Shown here one piece after another: positions 16,187 to 24,748 of a stretch of DNA of 64,000 nt (its first letter is position 1; each line of letters opens with the position of its first letter). Both the position numbers and the translations under genes were made by a program. The stretch covers positions 28,601,001 through 28,665,000 of the forward strand of contig NC_088330.1 of NCBI RefSeq assembly GCF_036884655.1, read 5' to 3'. This DNA is from Musa acuminata AAA Group. Taxonomy: Eukaryota; Streptophyta; Magnoliopsida; Zingiberales; Musaceae. The notes beneath the pieces were generated by a model that saw only the letters and a list, made by a program, of their open reading frames with translations, was not told the origin of the DNA and did no database searches.

Positions 16187-17424
16187 GCAGACAGAGTTTA
16201 CCCAATTCCTCAAGGACCATGAGATTCTATCCCAATGGACACCTCCTTATACATCTCAGCTCAATGGTGTATCTGAAAGGAGGAATTGTACACTGTTAGA
16301 CATGGTACGGTCCATGATAAGTTTCGCTGACCTACCCATCATATTCTGGTAATACACTCTAGAAACCGTAGCTTACCTTCTGAATAGAGTTCCAACTAAA
16401 TTAGTAGTTTCTACATCATATGAGATATGGAAGGGGAAAAAAACCTGATCTTATGGTTGTTAAGATTTGGGGCTTCCCTGCCACTTTAAAAGACACAACC
16501 CCGATAAGTTAGAATCGAGGACGGAGCGGTGCAAGTTCGTGGAATACCCTAAGGAAACTTATGAGTATTATTTCTATCATCCCGATGACTAAAAGAGAGT
16601 GGTGTTCCTTGAGAAGAAACACATTATTGGTGGAGACAATGGGAGCATGATAGAGTTGAGCGAGATTGGAGAACCTAGCTCAAGCACCACTCCACAACTT
16701 AAGTCTGTTCAGGTACCTAGCACACAAGTTCCAACATTATGTATGTCTGACAGAGTATCCCATCCTTCTGAGAGATATGTGAGACATATTAGAGGAGTGG
16801 ATGTTGAGGATATTGATCCTCAGACCAATGAGGTGACTATTATGGGTATAGACTCCGGGAAGTAGCAGGAAGCCATGAATTCTGAGATGGATTTCATATA
16901 CTCCAACAAGGTTTGGAACCTAATTGATACACCCGAGGGTCTTGTACCCATCGGTTGTAAGTGGATCTTCAAGAAGAAGATCGAAGTAGATGGAAAGGTA
17001 AAGACATATAAAGCAAAACTAGTGGCTAAAGGGTATTGTCAAAAGCAAGATGTTAACTATAATGAAACCTTGTCACTTGTAGCCATGCTAAAATCCATCC
17101 AAATTCTATTGGCAATTGCAACACACTATGATTGTGAGATCTGGCAAATTGATGTGAAAATCACGTTCCTCAAAGGCAATCTCGAGGAGGAGGTATATAT
17201 GATACAACCTAAGGAATTCGTATCCAAGGACGACTTAGATAAGGTATGTAGGTTGCTTAGGTCTATTTATTGATTAAAACAAGCTTCCAAAAGTTGAAAC
17301 ATAAGATTTGATGATTGATGAGGTAACCAGATCTTTTGATTTCGTTAAGAACGAAGATGAGCCTTGTGTGTACATGAAGTTAAGTGAGAGCGCTATCACC
17401 TTCTTGGTGTTATATATGGATGAT
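16187..17424 (+). pseudogene. Copia integrase C-terminus, linker and N-terminal half of RT
   Basis: The plus-strand Copia body starts inside the integrase core, reading W-T-P-P-Y-T-S-Q-L-N-G-V-S-E-R-R-N with the final catalytic Glu preserved. Then come LLNRVPTKLV and a broken stretch with stops. A linker open frame runs 16599-16865 and an RT frame 16875-17273 (CKWIFKKKIEVDGK, KAKLVAKGY, IWQIDVKITFLKGNLEEEVY). The RT runs to YMDD at 17413-17424, where it is cut by the Gypsy-type element. The other half of this RT resumes at 21446. Several stops exist besides the insertion, for example at 16864 and 17271. Confidence 0.85.
17420..17424. repeat. Target-site duplication, left copy (ATGAT)
   Basis: ATGAT directly left of the element's terminal TG. 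It is identical to 21441-21445 directly right of its terminal CA. The five bases belong to the M-D-D codons of the host Copia RT. Confidence 0.9.
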
Positions 17425-17983
17425 TGTTAGGAACCTTTTTCTGAGCTTTTGAATAATGTTTATTGAGTCTGTTTAGTCCAGTTGTTTATTGAGTCGATTT
17501 GGTTCAATTAGAGTCAAGTAGAGGTTTATTTAATATTTATTTATTATTAAAGTTCAAGTCCTGATAGACTTTGGGTGGAACTCTATAAATAGGGATGTAA
17601 CTACTTCTTTTCAGTAAGCTATGAAAAATACTATTCTGTCTTTGGACAAACCCTAGGAGGCCGATCCCCTCGAAGAGATCAAGGAGGGCCGATCCCCTCG
17701 AAGAGATCAAGGAGGGCCGATCCCCTCGAAGCGATCAAGGAGGCCGATCCCCTCGAAGCCATTATTATCATCCCCATTTCTCCCCTTTCTTCCACAATAA
17801 GACCTTAGGGTCTTATCATTTGGTATCAGAGCCTACGATAAGACCTTAGGGTCTTATCATTTGGTATCAGAGCCTACGATAAGACTTTAGGGTCTTACCA
17901 TTTGATATCAGAGCCTACGATTAGACCTTTAAGGTCTTATCATTTGGTATTAGAGCCTACGATAAGACTTTAGGGTCTTATCA
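17425..17983 (+). repeat. 5' LTR of Gypsy-type element copy 1
   Basis: 559 bp from TGTTAGGAACC to GGTCTTATCA. It contains a TATA-like CTCTATAAATAGGG at 17581-17594, a tandem array of a 31 bp GCCGATCCCCTCGAAG unit at about 17659-17760, and a terminal array of a 41 bp unit from 17796. It differs from the 3' LTR by one extra 31 bp unit and one fewer 41 bp unit. Confidence 0.88.
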
Positions 17984-17997
17984 TTTGGTATCAAAGC
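17796..17997 (+). repeat. 41 bp tandem array containing the LTR end and primer-binding site (5' LTR)
   Basis: Five units. Each starts with an inverted repeat (GATAAGACC, 4 nt loop, GGTCTTATC) and continues with a variant of TTTGGTATCAGAGC, the complement of the initiator Met-tRNA 3' end. The last unit supplies the true LTR end (TCTTATCA, 17983) and the active primer-binding site. The preceding units place four further primer-binding-site-like sequences inside the LTR. Confidence 0.85.
17986..17997 (+). promoter_or_regulatory. Primer-binding site, initiator Met-tRNA type
   Basis: TGGTATCAAAGC, two bases after the LTR end. It matches the plant initiator Met-tRNA complement TGGTATCAGAGC except at one position. 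Reverse transcription of the element would start here. Confidence 0.8.
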
Positions 17998-19582
17998 AAC
18001 GATCCTCGGTGTTCTCGCTGTAGTTCGTCATCGCGTTAAAAATAAAAATAAAAATAAAAAAGGAAAAGAAGAAACACGAGAGGAAGAAGAAGCCGCAGCC
18101 ACCCCAGCGTCCCCTGCTTCCAGCCAGCCCACCCGCCGCTGCTTCTCTCCGGCCAGCGCCCACCATCGCCCCGCTTCCCGGCCGGCGACCACCGCCGCCG
18201 CTGTTCCCCGGCCAGGAGACGACGCTGCCAACGTCCATCCCAGCCCTACTACCGCCGCCCGCCTCCCCTTGCGTCGCAGCGCAGCCGCTCGACACCTCCT
18301 CCTCGGCGATCGTTGGTGACGCTGCTCCCAGCCGCGCCACCACCGCTGCCTCTCAACCGCCGCCTGCCTTCCCTTGGGTCGCAGCCGCAGCGGCCGATTG
18401 TCGCCCTCCTCGCGGCGACCGAAACAGGGCAACTCACGGATTGCCCTTGTTCCCAGCCGCATCGCCTCCGCTCGATCACCTGGCCAGCGACCTCTTCTCC
18501 TCGCGTTCCCATCTCGCTCGAGTGAGAAGGACCGCCGGCACCACAGCCGCAACCCTAGCCGTGCCCCCCCCCCTTGGGTCGCAGCCCCTCGTTGCAGCGG
18601 TTGCAGAAACAGAGTTCCTCTGTTGCCGCAGCCCCTCGTCGATCGCAGCCGCGCCTCCTCCAGCACTCCTCTTCCCCTCGAGCGCCATCGTCGCCCAGCC
18701 GACCCACCACCACTGCCAGCCATCGTGCGACGACCGCCGCACGCCTCCCAGCAGCCGATCCTCCTTGCTCTGCATCTTTTGTAACCGAAACAGGGCTATC
18801 ACGGCAACTCACATCTGCTGCCCTTGTTTCCAGCCGCCGACGTCGCCTCGAGCGCCGTCGCCGTCGCCTTCCAGCCGCTGCACCCCCGTGCGACGACCGC
18901 CGCTCGCCTCCCAGCCGCTGCTCCCGCTCGCTTCCCAGCCGCTGCTTCCCTTTGCTCTGCATCGGTGGTGACCGAAACAGGGCAGTTACCACCGTCGCAG
19001 TCGCGGGTCCCCTTGCTGCCGCAGTCGTGGATCCCCTTGCTGCTGCGAACGCCGGTTGCCACCACCGTCGCCACTGCTGCCCAGCCAGTGACGACGCCGC
19101 TCGCCGCCCAGCCTGCCACGACCCTCGCTGCCTCCTTCTCCACCGCCGCCGCTGCGCTCCGGCCAGCAACGACTGCTGCTGCTAGCCACCGCAGCCTTCA
19201 CCCAACCCCTTCAATCTGCACCGTTGGTGCAGCCCACCTTGCTCTGCATCGTTGCCGCAGCCTCAACCCCGGCCGCTTCAACGCCACCTCCCTCTTGTTC
19301 TGCCTCCATTGCTGTAGTTTTCAGTTGCCATCATCGCAGCGTCAACACCGCTGCTCGGCGATTGCTTCCTTGGGTCACAACAGTCGCAACCGTCGTCTTT
19401 CAGCCTTGGTGCTCTTATCTCACGCAGTGACACAAACACAGGGTAGCTACTCTTCCTCTAACGCAGCGACCGCAGCACTGCCTTGGCGTCCACCTCCTCG
19501 GCAACTTCGTATCGATAGTGTTGATGCCCTTGACCCGACACCAAAAACAGGAGTTGAGATTACAGATTTGCAGTCTTACGCA
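17998..19582 (+). other. GC-rich leader of Gypsy-type element copy 1
   Basis: About 1.5 kb of very GC-rich, stop-poor sequence between primer-binding site and gag. It is open in several frames on both strands, giving Ser/Pro/Ala/Arg-rich translations of low complexity. It contains imperfect internal repeats (CGAAACAGGGC at about 18419, 18787 and 18972; TTGCTCTGCATC at about 18768, 18951 and 19241). I read it as untranslated leader. The gag frame is open upstream to 18824, but conserved gag sequence starts only near 19583. The second copy has a shorter leader of the same kind. Confidence 0.7.
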
Positions 19583-20782
19583 ATGGCCATTGATAACTCG
19601 GTGAAAGCACAAATGGAAGCATTGGAAATCAGAATTGAGAATCGACTGCAAGAAACACTTAATGATTTCAAAAAGAGCCTAATGGAGAGCATTAGTAAAT
19701 TTCAACAAGGTGGGAGCTCAAGTTCTACGTTGCACAGATCTGAAGATACAGGAAAAGGGCCCCAAGATTATGACACAAATTACTCACACATGAAGATGAA
19801 ATTTCCGAGATGGAAAGATGGAGATCCGACCAATTGGATCTTTAAGGCAGAAAATATTTTCCGTTTTCACAGAACCCCAGAAGAATCTAAGGTAGAAATG
19901 GCCTCAATCCAACTCGAGGGATATGCATTCCAGTGGTACGATTGGTATGAAACTTTTCACGGAGTTCCTTCGTGGGAGCAGTTCAAAAGAGGGCTTCTTA
20001 TTCGCTTTGGCCCATCCGAATATGAGAATGTTGATTGCCAGCTCGTCAAAATTCATCAAACTTCTACAGTGTTAGAATATCAGAGTAAGTTTGAAAGATT
20101 ATCAAATCAAGCTAGAGATTGGTCGAACCGACAACTTCTGGATACATTTATTGAAGGGCTTATTCCAGAGATCCGGTGTGAAGTTAAGGCTCGTCAACCC
20201 CGTACTATGATAGCTGCGATCTCATTTGCAAATCTACATGAGAAAAAAATTAGCAAGGAAAGATCAGCAAGGGGTTTGTATTATGATGAAAAATGGAGTA
20301 TGGAGCGCCGATGTAAACAAGGGCAACTTCTGATGATTGAACCAATTGGAGAGGAACCGAAAGCTAAGAATGTGGACTCCGATCATGAAGGTATAAATTC
20401 TAATGAAGATGTTGGACCTACCATATATACAATGCATGCATTAGCCGACTACTCTAACCCGCAAACTATGGAAGTTGGCGAAACTCTGGAACATCAGCCT
20501 GTTATAGTTTTGATTGATACTGGTAGCACTAACAATTTTATGGACAATGAGACTGTTGACCGATTGGCCCACCACATTGAAGACTATGACAGATTCAAAG
20601 TAAAGATCGTTGATGGACGGATTTTCACGTGTGATAGCAAAGGTTCAAAGATAAAATTGATTATACAGGGCCAGAAGTTTCATGCAACGATTGCTACATT
20701 GAAAGACCGACTTGTTGCTTACACTATTAAAAAGTGGAGATCATACTTACTTGATCAACGGGTTGTGATGCGTTATAGATAG
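19583..20782 (+). CDS. Gag-protease polyprotein of non-autonomous Gypsy-type element
   Basis: 399 residues from the Met at 19583; the frame is open further upstream to 18824, but that part is leader-like. Residues 1-45 form a charged helical segment (MEALEIRIENRLQETL). Residues about 75-210 are a Retrotrans_gag capsid domain (FPRWKDGDPTNWIFKAE, QWYDWYETFHG, FKRGLLIRFGP, FIEGLIPEIRCEVK). The nucleocapsid zinc knuckle is degraded: the C-x-x-C half is lost and only the R-R-C end remains (RSARGLYYDEKWSMERRC). An aspartic protease begins at LIDTGSTNNFM (residue about 312). The protein ends soon after a fragment of an RNase H-start motif (KKWRSYLL). It could supply capsid protein, but RT and integrase would have to come from a related element. 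Copy 2 (34045-35242) is the broken homologue. Confidence 0.8.
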   Translation: MAIDNSVKAQMEALEIRIENRLQETLNDFKKSLMESISKFQQGGSSSSTLHRSEDTGKGPQDYDTNYSHMKMKFPRWKDGDPTNWIFKAENIFRFHRTPEESKVEMASIQLEGYAFQWYDWYETFHGVPSWEQFKRGLLIRFGPSEYENVDCQLVKIHQTSTVLEYQSKFERLSNQARDWSNRQLLDTFIEGLIPEIRCEVKARQPRTMIAAISFANLHEKKISKERSARGLYYDEKWSMERRCKQGQLLMIEPIGEEPKAKNVDSDHEGINSNEDVGPTIYTMHALADYSNPQTMEVGETLEHQPVIVLIDTGSTNNFMDNETVDRLAHHIEDYDRFKVKIVDGRIFTCDSKGSKIKLIIQGQKFHATIATLKDRLVAYTIKKWRSYLLDQRVVMRYR

Positions 20783-20868
20783 CCTATGACTGAAGTGCTA
20801 AAAGACAAGCTCCCCGAGATTGATGCTGCTCAGCCTTGAGGACAAGGCTGATTTGAAGAGTGAGGAAC

Positions 20869-21440
20869 TGTTAGGAACCTTTTTCTGAGCTTTTGAATAA
20901 TGTTTATTGAGTCTGTTTAGTCCAGTTGTTTATTGAGTCGATTTGGTTCAATTAGAATCAAGTAGAGGTTTATTTAATATTTATTTATTATTAGAGTTCA
21001 AGTCCTGATAGACTTTGGGTGGAACTCTATAAATAGGGATGTAACTGCTTCTTTTCAGTAAGCTATGAAAAATACTATTATGTCTTTGGACAAACCCTAG
21101 GAGGCCGATCCCCTCGAAGAGATCAAGGAGGGCCGATCCCCTCGAAGCGATCAAGGAGGCTGATCCCCTCGAAGCGATCATTATCATCCCCATTTCTCCC
21201 CTTTCTTCCACGATAAGACCTTAGGGTCTTATCATTTGGTATCAGAGACTACGATAAGACCTTAGGGTCTTATCATTTGGTATCAGAGCCTACGATAAGA
21301 CCTTAGGGTCTTATCATTTGGTATCAGAGCCTACGATAAGACTTTAGGGTCTTACCATTTGGTATCAGAACCTACGATTAGACCTTTAGGGTCTTATCAT
21401 TTGGTATCAGAGCCTATGATAAGACTTTAGGGTCTTATCA
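20869..21440 (+). repeat. 3' LTR of Gypsy-type element copy 1
   Basis: 572 bp from TGTTAGGAACC to GGTCTTATCA, preceded by a purine-rich GAAGAGTGAGGAAC. The TATA-like box recurs at about 21027. The terminal 41 bp array at 21212-21440 has six units, five of them with an internal primer-binding-site-like TGGTATCAGAGC or a one-base variant. Confidence 0.88.
21212..21440 (+). repeat. 41 bp tandem array at the 3' LTR end
   Basis: Six units of the same 41 bp repeat as in the 5' LTR. The last unit is cut at TCTTATCA, the LTR end, so the array register is set by the LTR boundary. One unit more than in the 5' LTR. Confidence 0.85.
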
Positions 21441-21445
21441 ATGAT
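21441..21445. repeat. Target-site duplication, right copy (ATGAT)
   Basis: Identical to 17420-17424. Deleting the element and one copy restores continuity of the Copia RT frame across the Y-M-D-D / I-L-I-I-G-N junction. Confidence 0.9.
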
Positions 21446-22219
21446 ATCCTAATCATTGGGAATGATGTACGAATAATATCCATAGTAAGGGCTTAATTAT
21501 ATAGACACTTCTCCATGAAGAACTTAGGGGAAGCATCCTATACCTTGGGGATTTGGATCTATAGAGATAGATCCAACAGAATGCTTGGTTTATCCTAGTC
21601 CAAGTACATAAACACCATTGCAAAAGGTTTGGCATGGAAAATTCCAAGAGAGGTCTCATACCGATAAGACATGGAATATCACTTTCTAGGAGTATATCCC
21701 TAAAGACTCGTGAAAAAAAGTCAAACATAGATAGGATACCCTATGCCTCAGTAATAGGGTCTATCATATATGATATGCTTTGTACCAAGCCTGATATAGA
21801 GCATGCTTTGAGTGTCATGAGTAGGTATCAAGAGGATTCAGGCTTGAAGAACTGGAAAACAGTAAAGTATATCCTTAAGTACTTGAGAGTGACTAAGAAT
21901 CTTTTACTGGTATATGAAGGTAGTAGCCTCAAGGTTGAAGGTTATATGGACTCAAGTTTCCAATTCGATGTCGATGATAGCAAGTCGAATTTGGGATACG
22001 TGTACACCCTGAATGGAGGAGCAGTATGTTGGAAGAGTTCCAAGCAAGATACTATTGATGACTCGACCACAGAGGTGGAGTATATTACTACAGCAAAGGC
22101 AGCAAAGGAGGGAGTACGGATGAAAAAGTTCATTAAAGATCTAGGAGTCGTATCGGGTAGCGAAGAGTTGATTCCCTTATATTACGATAATAATGGGGCG
22201 ATTGTACAAAAGTTATATG
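21446..22219 (+). pseudogene. Copia RT C-terminal half and RNase H, broken
   Basis: Continuation of the RT interrupted at 17424, starting with I-L-I-I-G-N-D-V. It passes through a degraded RT C-terminus with stops and frameshifts. An open stretch at about 21634-22219 reads PDIEHALSVMSRYQ, LRVTKNLLLVYEG, LNGGAVCWKSSKQDT, DSTTEVEYITTAKAAKEG and LYYDNNGAIVQ. These are the usual Copia RNase H motifs, here with the Glu-Tyr of the active site preserved. It ends abruptly at 22219 where a minus-strand Copia LTR starts, so the last part of RNase H is missing. Confidence 0.82.
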
Positions 22220-22384
22220 TGTTGGAATATCTTGGGAGGCGACATCACATGCGTAGTGGAAGGACATAAAACAAAATCTCTAATTCCAAAAGATATGTTC
22301 GTCGTCATGCAAATATTAGTGTGCAAAAATCATGAAATAGAAAACCATGTGTGAGATATATTATGTTATCTAGGGAGATCGTAT
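22220..22384 (-). mobile_element. Copia LTR family A, left part, split by a Sirevirus-like element
   Basis: Minus-strand LTR starting TGTTGGAATATC on the plus strand. It stops at 22384 and resumes at 30905 (ATATCACTGAATCC), running to ACTAGCA at 32321. The two pieces add up to about 1.58 kb, a full LTR of the family. The 8.5 kb between them is the Sirevirus-like element with target duplication CGTAT. Confidence 0.82.
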
Positions 22385-22499
22385 TGTTAGGATCGAGAGC
22401 ACTAAGAGGGGGGGGGGGTGAATTAGTGCAGCGGAAATCTTTCAGCGATTAAAAACGAAAGCTGCGTTCGTTCGATAAAAACTATTTTGATGCAAAACC

Positions 22500-23130
22500 C
22501 GATTCTAAGATTAAGTGCAGTTTACGTCTAAACACAGTTTGCGTCTAAACACAGTTTGCGTCTAAATGCAGATTGCGTCTAAACACAGTTTGCGTCTAAG
22601 CGCAGTTTACGTCTAAGCTCAGATTGCGTAAATCACTTGTTTAGATCAAAAGCAGTTTAAGCAGAAGTATAAAGACAGTGTGCTGCTATTGTATAGCTCA
22701 AAAAGTAATCTGCAAAAAGCAAATTTACATCTAAACGTAGATTTACGTCTAAACGCAGATTTACGTCTAAACGCAGATTTATGTCTAAACGCAGATTTAC
22801 GTCTGAACTTTGAAACTCGTTTGTAGACTCGCAGAAGGCAGTATGCAGTTGAAATCAAGACGTAAATGTAAACTGAAATCTGATGATTGTACGAGGAAAG
22901 CCGATTTACGTCTAAATGCAGTTTTACGTCTGAATGCAGATTTTCGTCTAAACCTTGAAACTCGTTCGTAAAATTGTAGAAGACAGTTTGCAGTTATAAA
23001 TAGTATCAAGACGTAAATGTAAACTGCAAAGAAACTCGTTCGTAAAAGCGCAGAATACAATTTGCAGTTACAAAACGTAATCGTAAACTGTAATGTATGA
23101 AAATACCGATTTACGTCTGAATGCAGATTC
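22500..23130. repeat. Short interspersed repeats ACGTCTAAACGCAG in the LTR
   Basis: More than a dozen variants of a 14-19 bp motif with core CGTCTAAACGCAG(A/T)TT are packed at 22515-22635, 22725-22810 and 22900-22960, with related CTCGTTCGTAAA and TTTGCAGTTA motifs between. The same field occurs in the other LTR at about 28607-29230, with slightly different numbers of repeats. Confidence 0.8.
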
Positions 23131-23600
23131 AGAAAGATCAGCACTTAGAAACTTGTTCGTAAAGGTGCAGAGAGCAGTAGCTATGTAGGAGGTTTGCAGT
23201 AATGATAAAGTGCTCAAAAGAAACGCAAACCAGAGATTTAGAGTGGTTCGGTCAGTCTTGACCTACTCCACTTTTGGCTTCCTCCACCGACGAGGTCACC
23301 GATGTCAACTAGAGGCCTTCCTTCAATAGGCGAAGGCCAACCACCCTCTTACAGATTCACTCCTTTTGGCGGGCTTAGGAGACAACCCTTACAGAAGTTT
23401 TCTCTCCTCTCTTTACAACTCAAACTTGAAGAATAGAAAGAGGAGAACTAGCAGTTTTGAGCTCTAAGAAACACAAAAAGATAGCAAGATTTCGAGTGTG
23501 TGTTCTATGCTTTCAGTGCTGAATGAGTGGGGTATTTATAGGCCCCAACCCAATTCAAATTTGGAGCTCAAAACGATCAAATCCCGGAATTCCGGGATCA

Positions 23601-23890
23601 GGCGGTTGCACCTCCTGACTGGAGAGGTTGCACCGCCTAGCAGAGCTCGAAGACTAAGCCCAGGCGGTGCCACCTCTTGACTGAGGCGGTTGCACCTCTC
23701 TGCCAGAGCTCGAAGACCGAGCTCAGGCGGTGCCACCTCTCTGTCAGGGAGGTTGCACCGCCCAGTCTTGCTCGAAGACTGAGCTCAGGCGGTGCCACCT
23801 CCTGGCTGGGGAGGTTGCACCGCCCAGTCTCGCTGGGAGGCTTAGCCCAGGCGGTGCCACCTCCTGGCCTAGGCGGTTGCACCCCCTGGT
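23601..23890. repeat. 62 bp minisatellite, five units, in the left LTR
   Basis: Units start with GGCGGTGCCACC and carry its near inverted complement GGTTGCACCGCC about 15-20 bp later, so each unit can form a GC-rich hairpin. They end with GCTCGAAGACTGAGCTCA-like spacers. The other LTR has six units (29692-30045). Confidence 0.85.
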
Positions 23891-24748
23891 GCAATCAGGG
23901 TCCGAATGGTTAGCTCCATTCGGCCCAATTTCAGTCTTTCAGGGGCCCAATTGCCCCAAGATTAAGCTAATGGGATCACCTCCCATTTTCCAACTTAATC
24001 AACGTGCTAACTACGATTAGATCTAAGACAATTTCTGCAGCTTTGCTTCGGTGCGTCAATCGCTTCTTCCGGCGAGTTTCCGGCGAACTTCCGTCGATCA
24101 TCCGATGAACCCTCGGTGATGCTCCTATGGACTTCCGGCAAACTCCTGGACTTTGCGACGATCCACTTGGCAAGTTCCGATGAGCTTCGCTTGGCAAGCT
24201 TCTAGACTTCTCGGATCTGTTCTCGCAGAACCTCCGACAACCGTCCGAACTTCCGTCGAACTCTCGAACTCCCAACGTGATCATGAACTTGACTCCGGTG
24301 CAACTCCTGCTGCTTGTCTAACTTTCATCGTAGTTAATCCTGCACACTTAAAACAAAAACTTCGATCGAGACAATTAATCCTAAGCAATTAACCAAGTTG
24401 TCCGGCATGTCATTGGTCCCTCGACGCTTCGTCCGATTCTTCGGCGCATCGTCCTTTCCTGCAGCCTATTGCCCAATCGGCCAGTTGACTCCGCAACTTC
24501 GATATCCTTGGCACAATACCCGCTCTTCTTGGCCCGATGCCCAAGTCCACGACCCGAAGCCTTCTGTCGATACGTCAACCGATCCACCGGCCCGACGTCC
24601 AATCTTCTGACATGTTCCTCCGGCACAACATGATGTTCCTGCTTTAATTGTCTCATCCTAATCGAAGCACCCTGCGTCACTCAAAACGCAGATTAAATCA
24701 TAAACATATATCAAGGAGTTTCATCATCAAAATACGAGATTCAACAAT

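Larger units (their letters stand above)
17425..21440 (+). mobile_element. Non-autonomous Ty3/Gypsy LTR retrotransposon with gag-protease only, copy 1
   Basis: A structurally complete 4.0 kb element: 5' LTR 17425-17983, Met-tRNA primer-binding site 17986-17997, GC-rich leader to about 19540, gag-protease frame 19583-20782, polypurine stretch before 20869, 3' LTR 20869-21440 and a perfect 5 bp target duplication. RT, most of RNase H and most of integrase are absent. After the protease the frame reads KKWRSYLL (an RNase H-start motif), and a different frame gives LSLEDKADLKSEEL (a Gypsy polyprotein tail) at about 20828-20869. I count 4 substitutions in the first ~225 aligned LTR positions, so the insertion is fairly young. 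Plants have similar gag-only LTR elements (TR-GAG type). Confidence 0.88.
22385..24748 (-). repeat. 3' LTR of the Sirevirus-like element
   Basis: 2364 bp. It contains an 11-G run (22408-22418), a field of ACGTCTAAACGCAG-type short repeats (about 22515-22960), a perfect 18 bp palindrome at 23581-23598 and five 62 bp minisatellite units from 23601. It is bounded inside by the polypurine tract (complement ATCTCCCCCTTTTT at 24749-24762). Confidence 0.85.

Noticed and set aside
17986..17997. TGGTATCAGAGC motifs as part of tRNA genes
   Set aside because: No cloverleaf can be formed around them. They are complements of the tRNA 3' end, that is, primer-binding sites.
17981..19201. Long overlapping open frames on both strands in the GC-rich leader
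   Set aside because: They arise from GC-rich, stop-poor low-complexity sequence. No frame shows a domain, and the same leader in copy 2 does not conserve them.
22500..23130. Regular short repeats that resemble a CRISPR array
   Set aside because: Spacing is irregular, the repeats lie inside a plant LTR and recur in its partner LTR; no cas genes.
23498..24020. Several open frames over the LTR minisatellite
   Set aside because: They read through 62 bp repeat units on both strands; repeat artefacts, and the same is seen in the other LTR.
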